Part shown: piece after piece, positions 10,474 to 18,991 of the stretch
Layout: every line of letters begins with the position of its first letter
How positions within the stretch are numbered: position 1 is the stretch's first letter
NCBI GenBank assembly: GCA_945860135.1
Contig: CAMAPK010000006.1
Coordinates: 26,482 to 90,481 of the forward strand
Origin: Nitrosovibrio sp. Nv4
GTDB lineage: Bacteria; Pseudomonadota; Gammaproteobacteria; Burkholderiales; Nitrosomonadaceae
DNA length: 64,000 nt
Reading direction: 5' to 3'
Made by a program: the position numbers and the translations under genes
Notes under the pieces: generated by a model
Seen by the model: only the letters and a program-made list of their open reading frames with translations
Told to the model about the DNA's origin: nothing
The model's database searches: none

Positions 10474-12263
10474 GGCAGGTGCGCCCATGCATCGTCCCGG
10501 CCGGTGATGTTGCGCGCGGTCTCCAATGCCCCGTCTAGGTCAAAAGCCGGTTCGAATGCCAGCTTCTTCAATTTGTGCTGGTAGGCATCCGGAAACTTCT
10601 GCAGCAGATCCAGCACCGGGTTGGCCGCAGTGTGCCCCAACCCGCAATGGCTCATGGTCTGCATGATGTGGCCGAGCTGCTTCAACTCCTCCAGGTCGGA
10701 GGCCGTACCGTGGTCATTTGCTATTTTATCCACGATCTTTTTCTGCAACTGCGTGCCCACGCGGCACGGCGTGCAGAAACCGCAGCTTTCGTGCGCAAAG
10801 AAATGGGCGCAATTCTGTACCAGCTGCAACAGGTCGCGCCCGCGCCGGAACACGGTGAACGCTCCTGCGGTAGGCAGGTCTTCGAAGGCAATGCAGCGGT
10901 TGAATTCCTGCGCCGAAACCAGGATGCCGGAAGGTCCGCTCACTTGCACCGCGTAGGGGTCTTCCGCACCGCAGTCGTCGAGGATTTCCTGCAATGTAAT
11001 GCCAAACGGGTATTCGTAGATGCCCGGCCGGGCGCAATCGCCGGCAATGCTGAGTATCTTGCTGCCGCTGGATTGTGCCGTACCGATGGCGGCGAACCAC
11101 GCGCCGCCCTGTGCCGCGATCCGGGCGGCGCAGGCCAGGGTTTCCACGTTATCCACTACCGTGGGCTGGTCGAGATAGCCGTGCGTCACCGGAAATGGTG
11201 GACGCTTGCGCGGGCGGCCGCGTTTGCCTTCGAGCGACTCGATCAGTGCCGATTCTTCACCGCAGATATAGGCACCGGCGCCAAGATGTATTTCAATATC
11301 GAAATCGAAACCGCTCTCGCCCAGAATATTCCTGCCCAATAAACCGGCCGCCCGCCGCTGCGCCAGCACCTGTTCCAGCTGGTGCAGCAGGTAGCGGTAT
11401 TCGCCGCGCAGATACAGAAAGCCTTTGCTTGCGCCGATTATCCGCGCGCCGACCGTCATGCCTTCGCATACCAGATCGGCGTAGCTGTGCAGCAGCACGC
11501 GGTCCTTGAAAGTGCCCGGTTCGCCTTCGTCGGCATTGCATACGATGTAATGCTGCTCGCCCGCAGAAGCGCGGCACATCGACCATTTCCTGGCGACGGA
11601 AAAACCCGCACCGCCACGCCCGCGCAGGCCGGATGCTTCCATCTCCGCCAGCGTCGCAGCGCTGCCCCGCTCCAATGTCGCCCTGAGCGCAGCACCGGGT
11701 ATGAAAGGTTCGCCCAGCAATGTGCCGGCGCGGCGGATATTGTCCTTGACCTCAAACAGCAGGGATGGCCAGTCGCAAACAGGCTTCCTGACGCGGATCA
11801 ATTCCGCGATCAGATCAAGCCGCGCATGGTCCAGATTGGTGAGCGGCCAGCCGTTGACCAGCGCTGCCGGCCCCTGGTCGCACATGCCGGTGCAGGAAGT
11901 GCTGTCCACGCTCAGCAGATTGTCTTCCGATACCTTGCCCGGCTCCAGCCACAACTTGTGACAAAAATACCGCATCAATTCCGGATTGCCCTGCATCTGG
12001 TCGGTGATATTGTCGGAAAACAGCATGCGGTATTCGCCTGCCGATTTGAGCGACAGAAAAGAATAGAAACCGGCCACGCCTTCCACGCGCGTTCTCGGCA
12101 CGTCGAGATGGGCAGCAATGCAGGTGATCGCCGCAGCAGGAATGAAGTGAAAGATTTCCTGCACCTCGCGCAGGATTTGCAGCAGCTTGTTCGCCTCACA
12201 CCCATGCCGCTCGAACACGGAGGCGAGTTGCTGTTCGATCTGAGGAAACTCGTGGGGCTGCAT
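10470..12263 (-). CDS. hoxF: NAD-reducing hydrogenase diaphorase, alpha subunit with NuoE-like N-terminal domain
   Basis: About 597 residues in two parts. The first ~160 resemble NuoE/HoxE. The rest is NuoF-like, with GLRGRGGAGFS, CNADEGEPGTFKDR and GAGAYICGEESALI for FMN/NAD binding, and ESCGFCTPCRVGT with a distal HCGLG Cys for a [4Fe-4S] cluster. It oxidises or reduces NAD(H). ATG 12263 is preferred because GGTGGAG precedes it; upstream options are ATG 12281 and a TTG at 12326. In the NuoE-like part only the later CTGMC pair is obvious, the first Cys pair being absent. There is no separate hoxE. Confidence 0.92.
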   Translation of the reverse strand: MQPHEFPQIEQQLASVFERHGCEANKLLQILREVQEIFHFIPAAAITCIAAHLDVPRTRVEGVAGFYSFLSLKSAGEYRMLFSDNITDQMQGNPELMRYFCHKLWLEPGKVSEDNLLSVDSTSCTGMCDQGPAALVNGWPLTNLDHARLDLIAELIRVRKPVCDWPSLLFEVKDNIRRAGTLLGEPFIPGAALRATLERGSAATLAEMEASGLRGRGGAGFSVARKWSMCRASAGEQHYIVCNADEGEPGTFKDRVLLHSYADLVCEGMTVGARIIGASKGFLYLRGEYRYLLHQLEQVLAQRRAAGLLGRNILGESGFDFDIEIHLGAGAYICGEESALIESLEGKRGRPRKRPPFPVTHGYLDQPTVVDNVETLACAARIAAQGGAWFAAIGTAQSSGSKILSIAGDCARPGIYEYPFGITLQEILDDCGAEDPYAVQVSGPSGILVSAQEFNRCIAFEDLPTAGAFTVFRRGRDLLQLVQNCAHFFAHESCGFCTPCRVGTQLQKKIVDKIANDHGTASDLEELKQLGHIMQTMSHCGLGHTAANPVLDLLQKFPDAYQHKLKKLAFEPAFDLDGALETARNITGRDDAWAHLP

Positions 12264-12319
12264 AAAACCGTTCTCCACCATGAGATAGTGCCAGTATATG
12301 TCTGTTGAACAGTAAGCCG

Positions 12320-13324
12320 CTAGCAAATCCGCGGCAGTGGGTCATCTTCCAGTTCTTCCAGAATACGCTCGCCGCCTAATTCGGTTTGCAATACCACCTG
12401 CGCACGTCCTGCGTGGATGCTGCCGATGATCGCGGCTTCGCGCCCCTGCGGCAGCGCCTGCAAGCGCGTCAATGCCGTGGTGGCCTGCGCCGCCTCCACC
12501 ACTGCCACCACCCGCCCTTCGCATGCCAGGAACAGCGGATCATAGCCCAGCATCTCGCATACCGCCGCCACCTGCTCGCGCACCGGAATCGCAGTCTGCT
12601 GCAACCGCAGTTGCAGACCGGTGGCGCGGCAGATTTCGTGCAGCACCGTGGCGAGTCCGCCGCGCGTCGGGTCGCGCATGAAACGCAGACCAGACAGCGC
12701 GGTCAGCGCCTGCGTCAAAGGCAGCACGCTGGCGGCATCCGACAGCAGATCGCCGCGCAAACCGAACTGCTCGCGCGCCAGCATCACAGCAATGCCGTGA
12801 TCTCCCACCGGTCCGCTTACCAGGATGGCATCGCCGGGCTGCACCCGATCCATACCAAGTTGCAGATGCGGCGGACGGGTGCCAACACCGGTGGCAGCGA
12901 GATAGAGACCGCCGCCTTCGCCGCGTGGAACCACCTTGGTATCGCCTGCCACCACCACCACCTTGGCCTCACGCGCAGCTGCCGCAAGACTGATGACTAT
13001 GCGTTCCAGTTTGGCGATTTCGAAACCTTCCTCAATGAAGGCATTGAGTGTCAGATAATGCGGCACCGCGCCCGATACCGCGAGATCGTTTACGGTGCCA
13101 TGCACCGCCAGCGAACCGATGGTGCCGCCCGGAAACTCCAGCGGCTGCACGGTAAAGCCATCAGTCGTTATCATCACCACCCCTTCCATCACGGGCAATG
13201 CCGCCGCATCCGTCTGCACATCCAGCAGCGGATTGGCAAGATGCCGCGCGAACAGACTCTCGATCAGTTCGCGCATGTAGCTGCCACCGTTGCCGTGCGC
13301 AAGACGGATATGCGTATCATCCAT
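12320..13324 (-). CDS. hypE: Hydrogenase maturation protein HypE (carbamoyl dehydratase)
   Basis: About 334 residues. HypE dehydrates the carbamoyl group received from HypF to a thiocyanate on its C-terminal Cys, the source of the CN ligands. The protein begins with the family's HIRLAHGNGGSYMRELI, has FMRDPTRGGLATVLHE near 225 for ATP binding, and ends exactly in PRIC with the required terminal Cys. ATG 13324 overlaps the hypF stop and has AGGG seven bases upstream; ATG 13330 is an alternative. A longer in-frame extension to 13429 lies inside hypF and is unlikely. Confidence 0.94.
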   Translation of the reverse strand: MDDTHIRLAHGNGGSYMRELIESLFARHLANPLLDVQTDAAALPVMEGVVMITTDGFTVQPLEFPGGTIGSLAVHGTVNDLAVSGAVPHYLTLNAFIEEGFEIAKLERIVISLAAAAREAKVVVVAGDTKVVPRGEGGGLYLAATGVGTRPPHLQLGMDRVQPGDAILVSGPVGDHGIAVMLAREQFGLRGDLLSDAASVLPLTQALTALSGLRFMRDPTRGGLATVLHEICRATGLQLRLQQTAIPVREQVAAVCEMLGYDPLFLACEGRVVAVVEAAQATTALTRLQALPQGREAAIIGSIHAGRAQVVLQTELGGERILEELEDDPLPRIC

Positions 13325-15569
13325 CGGCATGCCCTGCTTCGACCAGTTGCCCCAGCGCGATGCCGCCGTCATTACACGGCACGCTCTGCGGCAAGTGCGC
13401 AGTGAAGCCGGCGGCGGCAAGCTGCGCAACTGCCAGTTCGGCCAGCAATTTATTCTGGAATACGCCGCCGCTCAGACCTATCAGATCGAACGGGGTCGAT
13501 GTCTGCATGCGCTGCGCCTGGGCAACGATGGCGCCTGCCAGACTCAGATGAAACTGCAGCGCTCTTTGTGCCACTGGCACATCTGCCCGCAGCAACGCCG
13601 GCACCAGCGGCCGCCAGTCTGATGTGAACAGACCGGATGCGTCCTGCTCCAGCGGCAAATTCACCGCTTCAGCCTCACCTGCGGCGGCGCTTTCCAGATA
13701 CATGCCCGCCTGCCCTTCGTAACTCGCGTTATCGATCAGTCCGAGCAGATTTGCTGCGCCGTCGAACAGCCGGCCGATCGCGGTGGTGACCGGTGAATTC
13801 AGTCCCTGTTGCCAGGCTTTCTTCAGCAGCGTGGCATCGGTGGCGGACGGCTGCTCATCCAGTCCGCTCTCCCAGCACAGCGCCATGCCGGAGCGCCACG
13901 GTTCGCGCCCCGCGCGCTCCCCGCCCGGCAGCCGGAACGGACGCATGCGTGCGATCCGTCGCCATGCGCCGGGACGGCCATGCAATGCTTCGCCGCCCCA
14001 TAACGTGCCGTCCTCTCCCAAACCGACGCCATCCCAGGTGAACATCAGCCATGTCTTGTGTGGATCATGCTCCAGCGCCAGCGCCGAGGCGTGCGCATGG
14101 TGATGCCAGACGCGGAGCAGCGGCAGTCCCTGGCGCGCAGCCCAGCGGCTGCTGGCATAACCACTATGCGCATCACATACGATGGCCTGTGCTTGCACCC
14201 GGTACAGCCGCTGCATATCCGCGATGACCTGCTCGAATACCGCCAGACTGCGCGGGGCATCCAGATCACCGATGTGGGGAGCGAGCACCGCGCGTTGCCC
14301 CCACCCCAGCGCAACGGTATTTTTCATGTGGCCACCGACCGCCAGCAGCGGCCGCGCGAAGCCGCCGGGAACATCCAGTTCGATCGGCGCAATTCCACGT
14401 CCGGCGCGGAGCAGGCGCGGTTTCCCGGCAACGATGCGCATCACCGAATCGTCTGCCGGACGTGCAATCGGGCGATTGTGCTGCAGAAAGATTTGTGTCA
14501 CGTTGCCCAGTCGTTGTTCCGCTTCCGCATTTTCAGTCAGCACCGGTTCCCCGCTCACGTTGCCGGAAGTGGCGACCACGGGGCGGCCCAATCCGTCCAG
14601 CAGCAGATGGTGCAATGGGCTGTAGGGTAGCATCGCACCGATTTCATTCAGCCCCGGCGCAATCGATTGCGGCAGGGTCGAATCACTGCGTCGCCGCAAC
14701 AGCACGATCGGCCGTGCCGGGTCGCATAACAATGCACACGCGCCGGCATCGGTTTCCAGTTGCTGCTGCACCTGCTCCAAGCCGTCTGCACCGTGCCATG
14801 GAAACATCAACGCCAGCGGTTTGTGCGGGCGCTGTTTGCGGGCGCGAAGCCGGGCAATGGCGGCAGCATTCCCCGCATCGCACAGCAGGTGATAACCGCC
14901 GATACCCTTCACCGCCACGATTTCGCCTTGCTGCAGTGCGGCGATGCAGCCGTCCAGCGCCGCAGTCCCGGCAGTCTGGCCATGCGGCGTGACGAAACAA
15001 AGCTGCGGACCGCATGCCGGACACGCCACCGGCTCGGCATGAAAACGGCGGTCCAGTGGATTTTCGTATTCGCTGCGGCATGCCGGACATAATGTAAATC
15101 CCGCCATGGTGGTGTTGGCGCGATCGTAAGGCAGTTGCGTGATCAGGGTATAGCGCGGTCCGCACTGGGTGCAGTTGATGAAGGGATAGCGATAGCGTCG
15201 CTCATGCATTGTCTGCATTTCCCGCCTGCAGTCGGCGCACATGAAATAATCCGGCGGCATATGGATTTGTGCCGCCGCTGTTGCGCTGGGCATGATCTCG
15301 AAATGCTCCAGCCTGCGGTAGGCGATCCTTTCGGCACGGATCATTTCCGCTTGCGCCAATGGCGGCGCATCGCTGAGCAGCGCTGCACCAAACGCATCGA
15401 GCACTGCAGTCTCGCCCTCGGCCTCGATCAATACCTGGCCCGCAAGATTCTGCACCCGCCCCGGCAAACCGAATCGCTGCGCCAGGCGAAAAACGAACGG
15501 ACGGAAACCCACGCCCTGCACCCGCCCTGTCACCAGCCAGCGGCGTGCCTCAGGTTCCATTTGAATCAT
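13317..15569 (-). CDS. hypF: Hydrogenase maturation carbamoyltransferase HypF
   Basis: About 750 residues in the canonical HypF order: an N-terminal acylphosphatase domain (VTGRVQGVGFRPFVFRL), two zinc-finger-like CX2C pairs (CADC/CTQC and CPAC/CPAC), a YrdC-like domain and a C-terminal Kae1-like domain (VWHHHAHASA, GLSGGVFQN). It uses carbamoyl phosphate and ATP to load HypE. ATG 15569 is favoured because AAAGGA stands seven bases upstream; ATG 15590 is possible. Its stop overlaps hypE. No internal break was seen. Confidence 0.94.
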   Translation of the reverse strand: MIQMEPEARRWLVTGRVQGVGFRPFVFRLAQRFGLPGRVQNLAGQVLIEAEGETAVLDAFGAALLSDAPPLAQAEMIRAERIAYRRLEHFEIMPSATAAAQIHMPPDYFMCADCRREMQTMHERRYRYPFINCTQCGPRYTLITQLPYDRANTTMAGFTLCPACRSEYENPLDRRFHAEPVACPACGPQLCFVTPHGQTAGTAALDGCIAALQQGEIVAVKGIGGYHLLCDAGNAAAIARLRARKQRPHKPLALMFPWHGADGLEQVQQQLETDAGACALLCDPARPIVLLRRRSDSTLPQSIAPGLNEIGAMLPYSPLHHLLLDGLGRPVVATSGNVSGEPVLTENAEAEQRLGNVTQIFLQHNRPIARPADDSVMRIVAGKPRLLRAGRGIAPIELDVPGGFARPLLAVGGHMKNTVALGWGQRAVLAPHIGDLDAPRSLAVFEQVIADMQRLYRVQAQAIVCDAHSGYASSRWAARQGLPLLRVWHHHAHASALALEHDPHKTWLMFTWDGVGLGEDGTLWGGEALHGRPGAWRRIARMRPFRLPGGERAGREPWRSGMALCWESGLDEQPSATDATLLKKAWQQGLNSPVTTAIGRLFDGAANLLGLIDNASYEGQAGMYLESAAAGEAEAVNLPLEQDASGLFTSDWRPLVPALLRADVPVAQRALQFHLSLAGAIVAQAQRMQTSTPFDLIGLSGGVFQNKLLAELAVAQLAAAGFTAHLPQSVPCNDGGIALGQLVEAGHADG

Positions 15570-15634
15570 ATGCTTATCCTTTGCGTTCATGCGGTACGGG
15601 CAAGGCTACCCAGGGAATCTCTGCACCAGCGCCC

Positions 15635-16759
15635 TCAAGCGTCGAGAGTCTGCGTGTCGCCGGCCGCTGCGTTGCTCCTGACCCCGGCGGCCCACCAAAT
15701 CCGGCAGGCACCTTCGTCCGATACCATGCAGGGACCCACCGGTGATTTCGGCGTGCAGGCACGGCCGTAAATCTTGCATTCGTTGGGATTGATTTTGCCC
15801 AGCACCACGCTGGCGCATTCGCAGCCCGGCGGCATCTGCCCGGCGCGTTTGCGTCCGGCTGCGTCAAAATCCGGGAATTGCATGCGCGCATCATGGCGGG
15901 CGAAGCGCGGGTTGAGTCCGAAACCGGAAGCGGGAATCACGCCGATGCCGCGCCAGTTGGCATCGGTAACATGCAATGCCTGCGTAATTTGCGCTTGCGC
16001 CGTCGGATTGCCGCCGGGGCGTACCAGTTCGGGATAACAGTTGTCGAGAAAACGCTCGCCTTCCAGCAACTGGCGCAAGACCGAATACATCGCCGCCAGC
16101 AGTGAAACCGGCATGAAACCCGCAACCGCTGTGGGAATGTGATGCTTCTCCACCACGAACAGCCATTCTTCCGGCCCCATCACGGTAGAGACATGGCCGG
16201 GTGCGACCAGGCCATCGAAGCCCGGCGTATCCGAATCCAGCAGCATTGCCACTGCGGGCCAGGTACGCCTGGCCGACAGCAGCACGGACAGATTATCCGG
16301 CACCCCTTCCAGCAGCATGGCTGCCACCGGCGCGGTGGTGGTCTCGAAACCAGCGGCAAAGAATACCACTGCCCGCTGCGGGTTTTCCCGCGCAATCCTG
16401 ACTGCCTCGCGCGGACTGGCGATGGGCCGGATATCGGCACCGCTGGCTTTGGCCTGTTCCAGCGAGCGCACCTCGCCTTTGGACACATTCACCGGCACCC
16501 GCAACATGTCGCCGAAAGCGACCAGGATCACATCTGCCTGCAACGCCAGTTGTATCGCCTGGTAGACATCTTCTTCCGGGCATACGCACACCGGGCAACC
16601 TGGCCCCGCAATCAGCTCCACCGTCTTGGGCAGCGCACTCCGGATGCCCGCCAGCGTAATCGAGCGTTCGTGTCCGCCGCATACATTCATGATGCGCACC
16701 CGCCGTGGCAGCGGCAGCGCGCGGATCTTTGCGAGCCAGTCCTGGGCAGTCAGCGTCAC
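15635..16759 (-). CDS. hypD: Hydrogenase maturation scaffold HypD
   Basis: About 374 residues, the usual length. HypD with HypC carries the Fe(CN)2CO unit before transfer to the large subunit. Conserved blocks are MNVCGGHERSI near residue 25, GPGCPVCVCP near 53, FAAGFETTTAP near 135, and a C-terminal Fe-S Cys set (GCECASVVLGKINPNECKIYG, then CTP and GPCMVS). The GTG at 16759 forms GTGA with the hypB stop and matches family starts; upstream in-frame ATG 16843 lies within hypB and is not favoured. Confidence 0.94.
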   Translation of the reverse strand: MTLTAQDWLAKIRALPLPRRVRIMNVCGGHERSITLAGIRSALPKTVELIAGPGCPVCVCPEEDVYQAIQLALQADVILVAFGDMLRVPVNVSKGEVRSLEQAKASGADIRPIASPREAVRIARENPQRAVVFFAAGFETTTAPVAAMLLEGVPDNLSVLLSARRTWPAVAMLLDSDTPGFDGLVAPGHVSTVMGPEEWLFVVEKHHIPTAVAGFMPVSLLAAMYSVLRQLLEGERFLDNCYPELVRPGGNPTAQAQITQALHVTDANWRGIGVIPASGFGLNPRFARHDARMQFPDFDAAGRKRAGQMPPGCECASVVLGKINPNECKIYGRACTPKSPVGPCMVSDEGACRIWWAAGVRSNAAAGDTQTLDA

Positions 16760-17559
16760 CTGGCCGCCTCGTGCAGCTGCGCACCATCGGCCTGTAGCCT
16801 GGGCTGCACAGTCTCTCCCCGATCCACGCGCGCGCGTTGCCATGCCAATTCACTGCGCAGCCAATCCAGCCATGGCTGCAGGCCCAGCGCCTTGCGCGCG
16901 GCCAGCTGCATCACCGGCACGGTACTGGCAAGGTTGCGCAGATTTGCTTCGGCGCGCGCTGGACTAAAATCATCCAGCAGCGGCAGCAAGTCGCTCTTGC
17001 TAAGAAGCAGCAAATCAGCGGCGCGGAACATCACCGGATATTTGGCCGGTTTGTCGTCACCCTCGGTAACCGACAGCAGCACGACATTGCGATGCTGGCC
17101 AAGATCGAAGCTGGCCGGGCATACCAGGTTGCCGACGTTCTCGATGAATAAGATGTCCAGCTCTGCCAGCGGAAACTGGTGTAGCGCCTCGTGCACCATG
17201 TGCGCATCCAGATGGCATGCCGAGCCGGTGGTGATCTGGTGCGCCGGCACGCCTTTGGCGCGAATGCGTTTGGCATCATTCTCGGTTTCCAGGTCGCCCT
17301 CGATCACGCCGATGCGGTATTCGTTGCGCAAGGCATCGATGGTCGCTTCCAGCAGCGCGGTCTTGCCCGAACCGGGGGAAGACATGAGGTTGATTGTCAG
17401 CAACCGCTGCCGGTCAAAATGCTGCCGATTGTGTATTGCCTGATCGTCGTTCCTGGCCAGCAGGCTTTTCAATACCGCCACGGCGGTGGTGCCGTTCACC
17501 GGCTTGTAGGCGAATTCGCGATTACCCGGCGTAATATTGCAACCGCAAGTGTCACACAT
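16756..17559 (-). CDS. hypB: Hydrogenase nickel-incorporation GTPase HypB
   Basis: 267 residues. The protein opens with MCDTCGC, the high-affinity Ni(II) site of the E. coli type, and then has a G domain: P-loop MSSPGSGKTALLE near 59-71, GVIEGDLETENDAKRI near 88, CHLDAHMVHEAL with metal-binding Cys/His near 117, ENVGNLVCPASFD near 138 and the nucleotide-specificity region LLLSKSDLL. HypB delivers Ni with HypA. There is no His-rich nickel-storage stretch. It overlaps hypA by 8 bp and hypD by 4 bp. Confidence 0.95.
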   Translation of the reverse strand: MCDTCGCNITPGNREFAYKPVNGTTAVAVLKSLLARNDDQAIHNRQHFDRQRLLTINLMSSPGSGKTALLEATIDALRNEYRIGVIEGDLETENDAKRIRAKGVPAHQITTGSACHLDAHMVHEALHQFPLAELDILFIENVGNLVCPASFDLGQHRNVVLLSVTEGDDKPAKYPVMFRAADLLLLSKSDLLPLLDDFSPARAEANLRNLASTVPVMQLAARKALGLQPWLDWLRSELAWQRARVDRGETVQPRLQADGAQLHEAAR

Positions 17560-17917
17560 GATTGCTTCCTTCTGCAGTGATCAGTTCCACACTCATGAGC
17601 AGCATCTCATCCCCGCTCACCAGTTGAGTATGGCAGCCGCCGCATGCTGCGCATACCAATCGGCTCGGCTCGGCCTCGGTCTCGGCACCGCAGCTTTCAC
17701 ATCTCACCTGGAGCGGCGCCAATTCGATCACCAGCGTTGATTCTGCCGCCAAGGTGCCGGCGCTGGCAAAAGGATAGGCATGCTGCATCAATGCCGGCTC
17801 GACCCCGGACAGGGGGCCTATTTTCAGTGTTACCAACCCCACGCTTTGCGCCCCATGGGTCAATGCGAGCTGCTGCACCTGATCGATCAAGGATTGACAC
17901 AGCGAGAGTTCATGCAC
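17552..17917 (-). CDS. hypA: Hydrogenase nickel-incorporation metallochaperone HypA
   Basis: 121 residues. N-terminal MHE forms the Ni(II) site and two CX2C pairs (CESC near 73 and CAAC near 89) form the structural zinc site. The length matches E. coli HypA/HybF closely. It works with HypB to place nickel in HoxH. It overlaps hypC by 8 bp and hypB by 8 bp, so translation is probably coupled through the start of the operon. Confidence 0.95.
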   Translation of the reverse strand: MHELSLCQSLIDQVQQLALTHGAQSVGLVTLKIGPLSGVEPALMQHAYPFASAGTLAAESTLVIELAPLQVRCESCGAETEAEPSRLVCAACGGCHTQLVSGDEMLLMSVELITAEGSNHV

Positions 17918-18146
17918 CCTTTGCCTCCGCGGCCAGCATTTCGTCGTAAACTTCCCATGCCGAGCGCGCTTCCTGTTCGTTCATTTTCTGGATCGCATAG
18001 CCCACGTGCACCATGACGAAATCGCCTGTAGCCAGCGGTTCGCCTTGCAGCAGGAACAGGCTCACCTCGCGCGCCACACCCTTTGCCGCACAGTGGGCGT
18101 TATAGCCGTCGATTGCGACGATCTGCATGGGAATGCCTAGACACAT
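17910..18146 (-). CDS. hypC: Hydrogenase assembly chaperone HypC
   Basis: 78 residues beginning MCLGIPMQIVAIDG, with the essential Cys2 that holds the iron ligand complex. The C-terminal half (GDFVMVHVGYAIQKMNEQEA) is the typical OB-fold end. It is the first gene of hypCABDFE-hoxFUYHW. No strong Shine-Dalgarno sequence is visible upstream of the ATG; 62 bp separate it from the cytochrome c gene, which could share the transcript. Confidence 0.93.
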   Translation of the reverse strand: MCLGIPMQIVAIDGYNAHCAAKGVAREVSLFLLQGEPLATGDFVMVHVGYAIQKMNEQEARSAWEVYDEMLAAEAKGA

Positions 18147-18208
18147 AATGATATTGTCAACTTAACTTGCGGCCAATTCAAGCGCCAGGCATAAACAAAT
18201 GGAGAGTA

Positions 18209-18562
18209 TCAGGGAGTAGCGGTTGGCTGAGGCTTGCCGCCCTGCGTGAGATTTTTCTTGTCAGCAACCGGAAAATGATAATAGGCAGTGTTCAGGTAGC
18301 GGGTGACATCGGTGATCTCATCTTCGCTCCAGCCCAGCCCGATGTTGCCCTGCCAGCGGCGCACCTGGGCTTTCAAGCTGCGCCAGTCGGTTGCCAATGT
18401 CTGCGCGCGCCAGTGGATTTCTGCAGCATGGCAAGTACTGCAGTGTGCCGAGTAGAGCAGTTCCCCGCGCGTTGCGCCTTGCTCCGGTTGGGCATACGCC
18501 AGCGAACCCGCTCCCGCTAAAGCCAAGCACGCCGCAATGAGCAGCTTCCTTGCCCCAAACAT
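18209..18562 (-). CDS. Small secreted mono-haem cytochrome c
   Basis: About 117 residues from ATG 18562. A classic signal peptide (KLLIAACLALAGAGSLAYAQ) is followed by a single haem site CSTCHAAEI near residue 41 of this form, and WSEDEITDVTRYLNTAYYHF near the C-terminus, which ends Pro/Thr-rich. It is probably a periplasmic electron carrier resembling small c-type cytochromes with one CXXCH; the distal Met ligand is not obvious. An in-frame ATG at 18619 would add 19 residues whose middle resembles the N-terminus of AmrS. It lies upstream of hypC on the same strand; its partner is unknown. Confidence 0.8.
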   Translation of the reverse strand: MFGARKLLIAACLALAGAGSLAYAQPEQGATRGELLYSAHCSTCHAAEIHWRAQTLATDWRSLKAQVRRWQGNIGLGWSEDEITDVTRYLNTAYYHFPVADKKNLTQGGKPQPTATP

Positions 18563-18568
18563 GGAATC

Positions 18569-18601
18569 GCGGCCATCGTCCAGCCTGTACCAGTATTTCG
18601 C
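18569..18601 (-). pseudogene. AmrS-like 5' fragment in front of the cytochrome c gene
   Basis: These 33 bases read AKYWYRLDDGR in frame with the cytochrome gene. They match 24 of 33 bases of 43078-43110, which encodes ARYWHRLDDGR at the N-terminus of AmrS on the other strand. Similarity stops where AmrS continues with its first Cys motif. It is best explained as the remnant of a lost amrS-type gene, but chance similarity over so short a stretch is possible. Confidence 0.4.
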
Positions 18602-18636
18602 TGAATGACGTCCGGTCATACCGATGGGTTCGTACT

Positions 18637-18975
18637 TCAGGGCTTCGGCTCGTGGCTCTTGGTATCGCCACGCAGCTTGCGGGCATAATCCTCAAGCTGG
18701 CGTTTGGCGGCATCAAAAGCATCGCGCAGGGCCACATAAACATCTTCGTGGTGATCGTGGTTGACCACAATCTCATTGCCCGGCACGCCAATGTCGATGC
18801 GCACATTGAACTGTTTGCCCTGATGATGATGTTTATGCGGCATCTCGACCACCACCCGGCAGGACGTGATGTGGTCGAAAAATTCGTCGAGTTTCTGCGC
18901 CTTGGTGCGAATATGTGCGTCCAGCTCGGCGGAATGCTCCATATCGCGCACGGTAATTTGCAACGGGATCTGCAT
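18637..18975 (-). CDS. hpf: Ribosome hibernation-promoting factor (short HPF/RaiA family)
   Basis: 112 residues with the single HPF/RaiA domain: MQIPLQITVRDMEHSAELDAHI at the start, then a central region rich in basic and His residues and DVYVALRDAFDAAKRQLEDY, the conserved second helix. It binds the 30S subunit and inactivates ribosomes in stationary phase or stress. AAAAGGA precedes the ATG. No long-form C-terminal dimerisation domain is present. It lies in a stress-gene cluster rather than beside rpoN, so it may be a second, specialised copy. Confidence 0.88.
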   Translation of the reverse strand: MQIPLQITVRDMEHSAELDAHIRTKAQKLDEFFDHITSCRVVVEMPHKHHHQGKQFNVRIDIGVPGNEIVVNHDHHEDVYVALRDAFDAAKRQLEDYARKLRGDTKSHEPKP

Positions 18976-18991
18976 GTCTATTCCTTTTAGA

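Noticed and set aside
18147..18165. TTGACA-like sequence just upstream of hypC as a promoter
   Set aside because: It is too close to the start codon and the matching minus-10 would fall inside hypC without resemblance to consensus.
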